In this document: positions 36,453 to 49,760 of the stretch, one piece after another
Layout of the letters: each line of letters starts with the position of its first letter
Numbering within the stretch: the stretch's first letter is position 1
Source: Welwitschia mirabilis
Taxonomy: Eukaryota > Gnetophyta > Gnetopsida > Welwitschiales
Reading direction: 5' to 3'
Assembly (NCBI GenBank): GCA_051453625.1
Contig: JBOZIK010000001.1
Span: 164,978,098-165,042,097 of the forward strand
Length of the DNA: 64,000 bases
Notes under the pieces: model-generated
The model's database searches: none
What the model was told of the DNA's origin: nothing
What the model saw: the letters and a program-made list of their open reading frames with translations, nothing else
Made by a program: the position numbers and the translations under genes

Positions 36453-38390
36453 TGTGCAACGTGTAGCTTCTGCCATGTATTACTTAAACTTTACCTTAAA
36501 TTTTCGATCGAGCTTTCGTTTGGCGCATAACATGTTGTAATCTCCATCATCAAAGTGATCTACGTATGGATTGCAAACGAGAACTTTTCTGGACAACTAA
36601 TGTGTTCCTAAAAAGGCAAGTACTAGTGTTGTTAAAAGGAATGCTTTGAAAGTCTGAAAGTCTCTCAGGTATAGTGGAAGTTTTGTAATGATGTATGGTA
36701 TTTCCATGCATTAGTTTTGGCATTGTTACATCTGCTTTTGGCTAATCTGGAAAGCTTGGCTAATCTAACCTTTTATTTTATTACCCTGTCAACATGCTGT
36801 TTGAGTTATAATTCATTTTAACTATTATTTCTTTAATAACATATATAACAATATGTCAGCCTTGTTGCCTGCAGACCTGAATTACTGTTTGTCACACACA
36901 TGAACAGTAATTCACATATGAACGGTAATTGACATTGACATACGAAACCAATGAAGCCTCGATGCCTGTGTAGGCCTTCTATATAAATATGCATGCATGG
37001 TGCATGTATTGCTTAAAGTCAAATGCTAGTTTCTCATAGGGCAATAGATGTGGCTTCTGTGCTGTGGTACCCCCTAACAGTGGGCCCAATACAACCTGGT
37101 AGTAGCGGGGCTACCTCTTAACTATGGTCTTGCTTCACACTTGCTCATGTGCTTTGGTTGAACAACCAGTACTTTAGAGGCCCTGAATAAACCATACCTT
37201 GTGTGATGAGCAAAACTGAATGAATTGACCATGTAGTAGGTGGTTGCCTTCCTCCCGGCCACATATGCTAGGCTGCTGAGGAAATTGATTGTTTTCAACC
37301 AGAAACGAGATCAGGGTTATAGTTTGAACTTCCTCCTTTTGCTTGAGAGGATTAATAGTAGTCAAAGATGTTACTGCATTTGAGTTACTAACAAGAGCAG
37401 AGTAATTAGAAAACACATTTTAGCAGAAGGCCAGGCATATACATATGATGCAAGATACCACTGAATTGTCTAGGAGCTGGAAAGGATATGGATGCTTGTT
37501 TTCAAAACATCTTTAAAGGAGGTCTTGATTGGTATTACTAGAGATGCTGCATCATATTGCATGGAGAATTGGGAGCTCAATTTATCAATTTCACATGGGA
37601 AAACTAGAGCATTTGCAAGGAATCAAATGACCAAATGCATGGCTGTGAGCTAGTCCTTATGGTTTAAGACTTCAATTTCTCCTGGAAATGCAACCACGAA
37701 AGCCAGAAAAAAGGGGGAAAAAAGAAAGGAAGGAAGGCAAGAAAAAAAACGAAAGAAAGAAAGGAAAAAGAATGATTGCAAAAGTTTTTAACTGTCCATC
37801 ACATGAGTTGTAAGAAAAACCTCTTATCATGTGTTTAAAAGCTTCAATGAGAGTAATTGGAAGGTGTGGGCGCTACTTTCATTAAGTATGAAAGGAAGAA
37901 TTTCAAGGATATGTGTTTTATATTTGAGGATTAAGGCAACATGATGAGTATTAGGCAAGTGGCTAAAAGCTTAGTGAAAACAAAATTACAAGCAAGCATA
38001 CAATACCGATGACATTGATAATCAACCTTCCTTTTACATTATCCAATATGTACTCCTTGATAACAGAAGCCCATGTTATACGTATTTTCCTTTGCATTAT
38101 TTTTTGCATATATTTGTCCAGTCAAGGAATATAGCTTGCAACTTTGAAATCTGAATGGAGGTGCAGAACTGAGTTTTCTGGATGGAGATATTGAGGTCAT
38201 TTGAATGCTAATATCTTTCAAGTTTCTTAGCAGACATCAAATCTGTAACAGAGCCTTAAAAGAATATAACGTGAATTTTCTTAGCCATATAACAACCAGA
38301 GTAGCATTTCCCTAAGGTTGGTTTCAAATTAAAAAACACCCATCAAACTCTCAAATATATAAACTGTTGATACTAGCCTACTGGATAGTT

Positions 38391-38882
38391 TTATATGTAG
38401 TTTGATGTTTCTCTGTATTTTGGATGTTAGGGAGCGTGAGTCATAAAAAAAAAAAAAGATTGTCATTTGCTTGGTTTATTGTCTGATTAGTGTTTTTGTA
38501 TTTTTCTATCTTATAAGTAGTTGTATAACATTGTAAATATTTAGAAATTCCATGTTGTCAAAAAATGATGAAAAACAGTGATTATAACATGTAATGACAA
38601 GTTTGATACACATATTTATCATGTTTTTTTCAATCAATGTAGTTATATGTAGTTTAATGTTTCGTGGTATTTTAGATGTTAGGGAGCTTGTGTCATGAAG
38701 AAAAGATTGTCATTTGCTTGGTCTATTAATGTCTTTGTATTCTTCTATATTATAAGTAGTTGCATAACATTGTATAACTTTGGAACTTGTGCATTTTTGA
38801 AAAATGATGAAAAACATTGAGTATAACTTGTAATGACAAGTTTGATACACATATTTATTATGTTTTTTTAATCAACATAGTG
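38391..38882. repeat. 252-bp tandem duplication
   Basis: 'ttatatgtagttt' begins copies at 38391 and 38643. Both run through 'gattgtcatttgcttggt' and 'tgacaagtttgatacacata', with scattered differences. It is older than the 151-bp duplication at 40105. Confidence 0.8.
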
Positions 38883-40104
38883 TATTCTAGAACTTGTCTA
38901 ATATTTAAAAATACTCTATTCCCTATTTGAATGCATGAAAATGCTTTAATCTTTGAAAGAGAAATGTAAGAAGACCTAAACTTGTTTGACCTTCCTAAGG
39001 TTCAGCCAGGTTCTGTCAAACTCTGTCGATTTTGGCTAATGTGTCGAGCTTTGGGAAACAAAATGAGTTTTGTGCTGAGTAGGAGATTCACAACCATGAA
39101 ATCAACAAATGAAAAGCAATAGAGTAATTAACCTAATGTTCACTTTTCTCCTTGACTAAATTAACCTAGTTTCTCCCTTTGTTTCTAATTCCTCTCACAC
39201 AGCTTATGTACCTACAATAGTGAGTTATATATCTGTTTCTGTATAACAGCTGAAATGCTCTTTTTAGTACTAAATGTAGCACACTAGCTATCTTGGTGTG
39301 ATCATCAACCATGTGAAGCCATGCATTCAAGTTCAAGCTCTCTTTTTCTACATGATCAGGATACCTGAATTTTAAACGAAGATCATATATTTATAGTAAT
39401 ATACTTACAACAACACGCACAACAAAGTTGATTGAAGAAGAATTTCTGTTTTCTTAATTCAGGACTTGTACATTTAAAGTCTGGAACTCACAAAAAGAGG
39501 TTTGAATATGAAAAGCTTGAAAACTGTAGAAACTGAAATGCTACAATTTCGAAGCTTAAGAAGGGATGTGAGAGGCTATGTAAGCATAGGAGAAATTGAG
39601 AATAAATACAACTAAAGAAATTGTGGAAGCATGTGAAACAATGTAGAAGCTTTATCTGGGCCAAACGTTCAACTTAAATCTTATGTCAAACGACCTCTCA
39701 TGGCAGCACCACAACCCAAAGGTGACAAAAATACTTTGATTGCATATGCCATTTATGGATGTGAAAATGAAATATAAAATTAAGTGTGAAATGCATGAAT
39801 ATGGTAACTTTTACATATGTCTTACAATGGATTGTAAATAATGTATGGATTATTTGGGAAGTTGATATGATTAAAGTGTGAATGAAATTACATGGTTTGA
39901 AACACCATGCTGATTGGCAGGGCTATTTGGAAGCACACGTATAAGCAAGGTTCCTAGACTGTATTATGATGATCTTGCTCAGGATTATTGTGCGTTTTAT
40001 TTAGGGTGAAGTCATTGCCTAGTTTTCTCGAGGGCAATGCTTTTGTATCGATTCCTAAATTGATGCCCATTTGGTTGCCCCATCGATTGTGAATTTTTGA
40101 CACT

Positions 40105-40402
40105 ATTCCTTCTGAAATACTTGGCCTTGAGACAAGGCAAATGTGCATGCAACATTTCCTGCTTCTCAAATTTGTGGTTATGTCATCAACACATCCCAAG
40201 TCATTGTGCATGTATTCTAACGAAATGAAATGTTACCAAGGGAAATCATCACACAATTCCTTCTGAAATACTTGGCCTTGAGACAAGGCAAATGTGCATG
40301 CAACATTTCCTGCTTCTCAGATTTGTGGTTATGCCATCAACACATCCCAAGTCATTGTGCATGTATTCTAACGAAATGAAATGTTACCAAGGGACATCAT
40401 TT
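40105..40402. repeat. 151-bp tandem duplication, nearly identical copies
   Basis: Copies start at 40105 and 40256. I count three substitutions over their shared length, so this is a recent event compared with the decayed repeats around it. It produces a mirrored pair of chance open frames. Confidence 0.9.
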
Positions 40403-40428
40403 TTCATCTTTTTAATCTGCTGTGCGTG

Positions 40429-40430
<2 letters not shown>

Positions 40431-40494
<64 letters not shown>
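40431..40494. repeat. (TG)n(AG)n microsatellite
   Basis: About 22 TG units run straight into about nine AG units. Confidence 0.95.
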
Positions 40495-40495
<1 letters not shown>

Positions 40496-43400
40496 ATTTC
40501 CAATCATTGATTATGCTCAAACATAGTTATTTTATTGCCTACACATGTGGTGTTTAGGCATCTATTCTTAGGAGGGAACACCTCAACATTACTTTTTTAT
40601 TAGTCGTTTGGATTACGATAAACTTTTCTAAGGAATTACAAGTTAATATCCCTAATATGGATTCTCGTAATGAGTAAATAAGGACTACCACAGACTACTT
40701 TCTAGATGAAAAAACTCAATAACTAAAAATAGTAATAAAGATCTTGTTAACTCAAATGGTTTTGAGAGAGGGGAAGTGCAGTGCAACTAAGTTTGATTTC
40801 TTCTTTACAAGAGGGAATATTTTTATAAGCCTTTTATGTCTGTCACTTTCTAAGTTAAAGTATATCAATTGAAATCTTTTCATGGTTATATATCTCATAA
40901 TCTAATTTCAAATCATCCAACTAAATTGAGACTCTGGTACAGACAACTAAAGTAATGAGATGAAAGAGATTTTTATTATCTCCATACTAAGTTTTGAAAA
41001 ATGTCAGTGAACATATGTTAAAGGCATTCCATTCTGCCTCTCTTAGGGTTAAGTGTCCTTGCTCTATTCTTATGACATTCTACTTGTGGTATCATTTGTT
41101 TCTATGTACATTGCATGCCATTTATAAACCTTGCAATTTATTTGAGCTTTTTGTTTCCAGATAGAGCTATAGTAGGTTTAATAATTGGTCCACATATATC
41201 TTTTGGCATTTACTTTCCAATAATTACATTTCTTGTATAAATTTGAAGTTCTTGATATGTACTTTGATAACCCAATGTTTAATGTATATTGGGCGCTATT
41301 TCAGCAAAAGCAAATCAGGGTCAATGGCATGTTTAAAGGCCTCTGTGAACTCCCCTCATATTTGGGGCTGCAAAAAAGGGTTCTTAGCGAGTTCCCACCA
41401 CCTCTCATATACATGAGGATTAAGATATAGCACATTAATCATAGTTGTGCCTCCTTTAGACACTGTTTACCTCAAAGTATTTATCAAGGTGGTGTCACCA
41501 GTGTATTGCTAGGATATGTTCTTCAGGTTTTCTTTCATTAATAGTCAGTATGTTTTGCCTTAGGTGCTTTGTCAAGTTGCTTATGCACAAGGGGCTTTTA
41601 TCCCTTACATGCTTTCTTTCGTTGTTCTAGCTGCCTTGATTGTCTCCTACAGTGTTAATTCTTGGATGCTTTCATGTGAATCAAAGGTTTTGTGTCTCAC
41701 AACTCCTTACCTTGTTTTTAATGCATAGTTAACAACTCACTACTTTGTTTTCATATATAACTAATAACTCATTACCTTACACTATAGTTACTATTAGCCT
41801 TTTTACCCCCTTCTGAGCAAATAAATGTGAGTCTATAGTAGATGGAGCACGTGTGAAAAAGAAGTAAGATACAAAGGAAATTTTGTCACACATTCTGATC
41901 AATTCAATACAAAATATAAGGATACCGCGCTGTATCTCTAATTTATCTAATCAGCCTTGAGACTGAGATTCTTCATCCGTTGATGATTCCTAGTCATCCA
42001 GCAAGGTACCAGTGCATTAGTCTATGTCTCTTTATTTAGCTAATGAATTGGTATTCTGTGGTGGAAACTGTATTTACATGGACATATTTTTCTTTCCAAA
42101 TTTCTAGAAGTTATCACCACAGAAATTTGATTGATTGTTGTGTCATTTTGAAAAATTTGTTTGTTTCTTTCCTTCCAGATTTTCTCGAAAATTATAGGTA
42201 CGTGTGCTTGATATGAACATACCAGATTTGAATTATGATGGTGTAGCTGTCACTTCCTTGTGAAATCATGTGTAGGTAGGATGAGGTAATAAGATTTTCA
42301 TGTATATGTGAAATCAATTGCCATAATGGTTGAATTGATTGACAAGCTGGAACAAATGATGGTGGTTCTCTGGTGCTCTTGACATAGATGACACCTGTTC
42401 ACGATACCATTCTGTTTTTTATTTTCCTGTTGTTGTTATTGTTTTGGAAGAAGTTAAAACTGTGGTGCTGTGATGGCTAGCGCACCCCTAACAATAGGTT
42501 TCTTAGCTCTCCAAAAGAGGAGCTATATTAGATGCAAAATAGTCCTGCTTCCAATTTCTTCCTTTGGCTTCCAAGCAACTAGTTTCTGCCTGAGGTTTTC
42601 AAAAGTACAATGATAACCTCTTTTTTATAGATTATCATAAGTCATGAATTTTTCCTCCTAGGCTCATTCAAAAAAGATTTTTGTTCTAGGTTCTATGTTT
42701 ATATTATTTCAAAATGTAATGTTTGGATCTTTGATTTCTGGATGAACATGCTGATAAGCCAGTGCTTGGGTGTAAAGAGATTATTCAGCTTTTTGGTTGT
42801 AACTTTGTTACACTTCTTGTAGTGAATGTTTATATTAAGTGATGAGTACAAAATTGAATGAGATGACTAAGCATGAAAGCAGGTAAACGTTTGTTTGTCT
42901 TAATCTTGATTTTCATAGCATCTCTCACATGCTTCCTAGACATCAAGCTTATCTTATTCCTACACAGGTTCTTGTCATTTGGACCTTTTTTAGTGGATCA
43001 TCACTTAGAACATTTTCAAGTTTCATCCTCAATTGTACATCCTCGTCTATTGTTTAAAATCCCCATCAAACCCAAATTGCTGGTTCAAAAGGTGTGCTGT
43101 CACATGCAAATTAGTATGCATTTGATTGACCTATCTATTACAAAAAGCTAAATAATTTTATTTGTAAATTGAGAATGGGATGAAACAAAATGATAGGAAG
43201 TCAAAATGGCAATGCATCACAAATAAATGTACCACTTGCATGCATTGGTTTAATTCTTACCTCCTAGCATAGTACTAAAATTCTGTGGAATTTTGCAGAG
43301 CTGGGGAAATTTCTCTGACTTAAAGCAACCTGAATCAAGTTGATTCATGCCAAAATGTGTTTGTAAAATTCATCATTCACTGTGAAATTTTGCGGGTTTG

Positions 43401-44527
43401 AAAAGTTGCTTGAATTCAGCAAAATTTTGCATGAATCCAGCCATTGAAAAATATAGAAAAAGAGAAGCTATAAGGCTAGTTGCTATCTTTGTTGGTAGAG
43501 TTTATTGTAGAAGCTAGTGAAAAGGATTTCCACACCTAAAAATTCGATAAATGTTTGATGTTGCAGGATTGACAAACATATGAAACTGGCAACTTTTAAT
43601 ATGTAATGGAAATTGGATTTTCCTTGTTTCCTGAGTCCTGGAGATTTGAAGAACTACGGTTTTGGATTTTATGACTCAGAAATTGCATTACAGATTTGGA
43701 CAAAACTTCATTATCGGATTTTCTTGAATTTATTTATCAACTAATGTTTTTTGAACTTGAAAAACATGTTTACATTATATATTTTTGTAGATTAGATAGA
43801 TAAATGAAATCAAAATGTCATACGAGTCTTGCCACAAAACTAACAATCTACAATTTAGTTATGCTGTGGCCATTTGATAATTTTCCCTATATGTTTTTCA
43901 TGTTTAGAACCATCTTAAATTGGTTTTATGCTTGCAAAATATCATTGCCTTAATTTTTTCTTCAGTTATCTCAAGTTTTCAAATCTTATAGTGAATTTAT
44001 TTGATTTTTGTGTAGAATTTTCTACTGACCCCAGTTTTTGAGGGTACCCCATCTGTTCCCGAATTATGAATTGCGTCCTAGTGATTTTCATGGGAATGTT
44101 TGCAAATCAATCAAGGATATGATTATGTGTGATATTGCAATTAATGACTTCTTTGGCTGTCAGCACTGCAAGATATAGTGCCTTCCTATCCATCTTACAG
44201 AGAACAAGCACCAAAGGTCATGTCACCCACAAAATTTGTAGTATTACACAGCAAATATTACATTTTGACTCTGTAAATCTGATAATCAAGATGACAATGT
44301 CATTAAGGGGTCATATTTGTGAAAAAAGAAAGATGCGTAATACATTATAATGTGAACAAGTAACTATGAAACTATTTAATTTTGTATTACTGTTAAGTAA
44401 TCAAGTGCTTAACTCTACAGCATTTTTGAACCTCAAACTTAGCATTAACACAATCAAATACAATACTTATAAAACGAATTTAGGGATACAACAAAGTGAA
44501 GCAAATCTCTAATTAACTCCATATTGA

Positions 44528-45214
44528 GCTAAGGGACATATCCACCAAGGCTTGCTTTACTTCCTGCNNNNNNNNNNNNNNNNNNNNNNNNNNNNNNNNN
44601 NNNNNNNNNNNNNNNNNNNNNNNNNNNNNNNNNNNNNNNNNNNNNNNNNNNNNNNNNNNNNNNNNNNNNNNNNNNNNNNNNNNNNNNNNNNNNNNNNNNN
44701 NNNNNNNNNNNNNNNNNNNNNNNNNNNNNNNNNNNNNNNNNNNNNNNNNNNNNNNCCCCTAAAGATGTTATCAACATATGTATTACATGGAACCACACAA
44801 AAATCAGCAGTTTGTGTAAAGCCCTTAAAAAAAGGGAAATGATTTTTCCTAGAAAGAAAACCAATTGGGATAATCCTACACATTGAAAAACCTACATGAA
44901 AAGTACTAAATTGATCATGTGCTTACTATAATATAAGTTCTTAGCTTTGGGTCAAGATTCATGCCTGGGTCCTGATTTTGTTTCTTTCTTTCATTAAGAA
45001 AACATGTAAAAATTAAAATATGGATGTATTTTTCTGCTTGTGTTACATTTGGGCATATCATTTCCATTTGCCTTAGCAAGTTGAAAAGTTTCCCTAGGTG
45101 CAACTGTGGAAGTGAAATGATAGTTGCAAAATTTGTTAAAGGCAATTTTTTTTCATTATTAGGATCTCTCACAGGTGACTTCCAAGGCATGATTCCTAAA
45201 GGATAAGATTTCAC
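44528..45214 (-). other. unrecognised block with open stretches and an N run
   Basis: A 99-codon open frame (44915-45214, - strand) and shorter ones around the gap (44568-44755) have no family resemblance that I can name. It may be another transposon fragment or chance. An expressed exon is possible but unsupported. Confidence 0.25.
44568..44755. other. assembly gap (188 N)
   Basis: A run of N in PAT intron 1. Confidence 0.95.
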
Positions 45215-48200
45215 AAATAATAATATTGAAAATTAAATTCGAAAACCTTAAAACGGTCATGGTTTGCAAAACTAAAATTGTTTAGTTAAATCTGGAAACT
45301 TGAAAACTTAAATTCTAAAATTAAAACTGTGACAGCATAGAACTTAAAAAACTGAATCCTAAAAAAGAAAAACTTAGGATTGAAATTACTACTGAAATTA
45401 GAAGTTATACAACTTAAAAATGCCAATAAAAAGTTCAAAACCGTGACAGCATTAGAACTATGTATCTTACTATCCTAGGAACTTAAAAAGTGAAGTGCAT
45501 AACATAAAATCTATTTGAAGTTAAGCAAGAAAATCAAAATCTGAAATAAAAGCTAAATTTATTTTGAGACGTTCCTCTTGCTAATCCGTTTTGGATTGAA
45601 AATCCTATTTTGATTTTTGTTTTAAAAGTCGAACAATGGAAGAAGCAAAAATCAAAAGATTTATGTTGAAATCAGAAAAAGAATGTAGAGATACCTTGAT
45701 AAATCCATTTGTTCAGAGAAATCATCTCCAAAAAGTATTAGAAACTCAGCTGCTTTTGTTCAGTTGTGTTGTGGTGCCATAGAGAAAAATGAAAGCAGCA
45801 TTTTGAGTTTTGTTTTTTATATTTTTATTTCTTGCCCAAATTTTGAGCAACTAACTGTCTGAAATTATTCATGGATAGAAACCATTAAAAAAATAAGGCT
45901 AATTGGTGTTTAACCATGATTTGAGATTAACCATAGATATAATCAATTTTTTCCCTAAAAGGGTGGGGCGATCTGGTGGTGATTAATTCCCTGATCGATG
46001 ATTAATTGCATATATTGAATATAGTTGCACTTAGTGAAACAATAATAGGCAATTACACAAGTCCTTAGCTCATCCTCAAAGGGGTAAAAAAGATAAAAAT
46101 TTTATGGAATTATGAATATATATTATTTTTCTAGTTGTTGGCTTCCTAATCCAAAACTCCTTTTTGAGGTGTTTCAGAAGAAGATCAATGTAGTGTGCCA
46201 TGCAAGTCATCTAGCTTAAGCAAGGGTAAGAATGCATTGATAATGTACTTGTTCCCTTACTGGCAAAACCCTTATCCATAACAAACTACACAATGTGACA
46301 AAAAGACATAGCAGTGTAAAACACAAGACATTTGACATCCATTATTTATGATAGAAATATGAGGTAAACTATAAGAGATGATGTCAAGAAAGACAAGCAA
46401 TGATATTCACAATGTATTGAGGTTCAAAAGAACGTTTCTCTTCTTAGACAGCTTTGCTCTCTCAATCATCCTTAAGGACTATTTTCGACCTGTCAAATAG
46501 CAATTGAGAAATTTTAATATTGTTTCTTGCATCAACATATATCAACAATATTGTTCTTAGAAGTGAAGCAACCAATAAATCTCTTAGAAAAAGTAGAACT
46601 GAATCTTCCTTCGAAACCCCCACCCCTCCTCCTCCTCCTCTCCCGCTCTTGTCTCCTTAGAGTGCTTTATTGGTTCAAAATGTCCTTTTCTTTTATGATG
46701 TTGTAAAAGGTATTTTTATATAACTTATGTTGGTTAAAGGTTGGGTCAATGCTAACTCATGGTTAATGATAGTGTTTTTAACCTTAATTTGAGTCTATAA
46801 AATGGAAGAATGGGCTTGGAAAGATGGATGAGGAGGTGTTCTCGGTTGTTGTTCGCGTGGCAGTTATTGAAAAGATGAGTCATGTCTATGCGTTGTTTGA
46901 ATAACCAACCATGAGGCATATTTGGTTGATCCTTCAACTATTAAACATCTTGTATGTTTGGGCTGTTCACATAACCAAAAAGTGCTACATTGTTTGTGAA
47001 AGTAAAATAGAAAGCATCTGAGACACATTAATTTATTGTCTGTGCCTGTTGTCTTTGTTTGTTCTTTGTTCTCCGTCGTTTGCCATGCCATATCCTCTTA
47101 TGACTTTACATTGTTTCCTCAATGTCATGCTTGATATCCTGTAACATGAATGCCCATACCTTTGTATACATGGGATCTTCAAAATTCCTTTGCAAGAATT
47201 CAACAATAGCATGACACACCTTCTAAAACATGGGATTCACAATAGTGTACTGTGGAAGCCTTGTGAGCACCGAAACTGTGCAAGTATCTTGTGTCATATG
47301 TAGTTAACATTCCCCCTAGCATGAATGCTTAAGTAGGCTGAGTGTCAGTGAAAAGTGTTAGACTCGACACTAATTGAGGTTAACTTAATGTCAGTAAGGA
47401 TCAATATCTTCAGGTTAACTGTAAATGATTGTAGTCCTAAATGCTGCAAAGAGAGAAACAAGCTTTTAATCCAAAGAAGGTAAGTAGGAAAGATTAATAA
47501 AATTAAGTTACATTTACAAGTCCAAAATTGTTAATTACATATTCTATGAAAGTGAACGTAACATGTACATTAGGATGGATTTAACAATTGGTATAACTTT
47601 TATTGGATTCATCTATCAAGTCCAATAATATCATACCCCTATGGACTTTTTACAAGCTTGACATCAAACACTTGTCGACTTAACATCTTAACTCTGTCTT
47701 GGTTCAACTTCATATTCTTTAGTAATCTTTATCTTCATTCTTAGCTTAGTCTGGTTGAGGTTAAGGACCTGCAATGTGCCCTCTTTGAACTGGGATATTC
47801 AGTTGTTCCTAACTTTGTCAGGGATATTAGTGTTCTTGCTTTGCTTAAGACTGTCTTATTGTCATGTTCCTCATTAAATCTATCTACAATATTAGAGATT
47901 CCTTTGAGCCATATTCCAACAAATGTGAGGCCTATGATGTGGAAGCAACAAATTAGCAAGGCTGCCACAAGTGGGACAATATCGAGATTCTAAAGTTTGA
48001 GAAGATTATCCAGTTGTGCAGAGGGTTCTGTTGTGTCCATTACTGTCACACCAAAAGCTATAACTTAGGTGGAAACTAGAGCCTTACATATTTACCTCCT
48101 TGTTGGGCTCAGCATGGGGAGCGCATACCTACCAGGTTATACCACTTTGATGGTGGGTAGCATTGGTAGTCTGTGTATTCGTAGTGGGTAGCCTTGGTAG

Positions 48201-49149
48201 TCTTTGTATTACTGATGAGAAACATTTGCCCTTGACTTTGTTGTCATAACATCATAGCAGTTAAACTGTCCTCTCTCTCATCTTGAACATGAAGGTTCCA
48301 TGCTTACTAATGGAACCTAAACTAACCCTCTCCATGTGCCTCATTGTTAAGAGATGAACAAGTCCATATTTATTTAGCATTTTCTCCCCTTCTTTGCTTT
48401 TCAAGTATGCCTGCACTTCTTCTGCTATAGTAAGATTGGGAACACTAGGGCAAGGCATAATGGCATGGCGAAGTAATCTTCATATGTTGGATGTGGTTAT
48501 GTGCACATCGCTAGGCGATATCTCTTCTCATTGCTATGGACAATTTGATATGCATAAAGTAATTTCTTATTAGAGAATAAAATTTATTTAGTGGAAATTT
48601 AGACTTTTGATATCAAAAATAGAAAATGGTAAAACAGCAAAGAAGTATGGAAATGCCAAATTTTAAATTATTTTTGAAGCATTGCTTACTTTCATTAAAT
48701 AGTTGACCAAATCAAGTCTTCAACACAAATGCAAACAAATTCTACCCAAAAAAAAAAAAAAAAAAACAAAAGCAAGTAGCATTTACAGGCAAAGATATTA
48801 CATACAAAAGTCTGTAAGAATTTCAAATTTCATGAGTCATAGAATTAGAAATCTGATCATGATTTTGAAGGATTTGTTTGGATCACCACTAGAGAAATTT
48901 GAGCTCTTTGTTAGGTGGAGTTAGAAATCAACAAAAAGTAGAATGAAATGATTATATCAAGTTTTAAAGGCCATTCTTACATTGTTTGGTTATTTAATTT
49001 TTGCAAGTGACTTTTTTTTTCCCTCTTTTTCAGTTTTTGGTTTTTTGTGAGGTGCAATAGTTGACTGGTCTCCATGTGGTGACTCGCAGAAAGTTGTTGA
49101 AAAAAAAGTTGTGTAGACCTAAAAAGGGTCAACATGATAAAGTTTGGAC

Positions 49150-49760
49150 AACTAATTGTTCCTAGTGTGATTAGTCACAATAAGATTAATCCCTGATTGC
49201 ATAAATGTATAGTTGCATACAAATTTACAAATCAAGTACTTGAATTTCAACATAATCTCAGAAACTATGTCCAAGTAGTGGGCTACACAAGGGGATGAAC
49301 ACACATGTGGAAAGTGTTTTGTAATATGGTCCCTTATTGGTGAATGCATTCTCATTGTCTATAAGGACTTGCAAGAAAGCGAAGTAGTGAAGTAACATGT
49401 GCCATAAAACAACAAGCATAAAAATAAATAAACATGTAAAACTAATATGACATGTTAAAAGTGAATATATTTGTTGGTCAACTTATTGCAAAACATTTTG
49501 AAACAAGTCATGCACATAATTTACTTTCCTTCCTATCAAATGCATCAACAAGCTTGAAAAACATGGTTCCTCATATTGAATTGACCAAGGCATATACTGA
49601 AGGCTTGCCCTTGTGAACTTTCCAATCATCAAGAATGATTGAGCAACTAAAGTCTCCCTAAGCAATGTGATGCTCACTCATAAAACGTTTGACCTCTTTG
49701 AAGCCATTACTTAAGAGGCTTATGAACCTGAAATAGGAAGATGGTCCTATGTAATATTTA
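49150..49760 (-). pseudogene. decayed hAT-family transposase fragment (DUF659 region)
   Basis: On the - strand from about 49730, broken pieces match the hAT DUF659 domain. The first is a segment like 'GPSYYELR.PLL', then SIILDDWKVHKGKPSVYALV (the counterpart of 'TIMSDGWTD..RSLINFL'), then GTMFFKLVDAFDRKES. After a gap, 49152-49355 holds PCVAHYLDIVSEI, matching the 'TPCAAHCLDLVLEDI' block. Several stops interrupt it. No zinc-finger start or dimerisation end was recognised, so this is a fragment. It moved by cut and paste when intact. Confidence 0.65.

Noticed and set aside
40431-40494. TG/AG run as a CRISPR-like or functional array
   Set aside because: It is a simple dinucleotide microsatellite without spacers.
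44915-45214. 99-codon - strand frame as a host gene
   Set aside because: No motif, no splice partner and no family resemblance; it is listed only as an unrecognised block.
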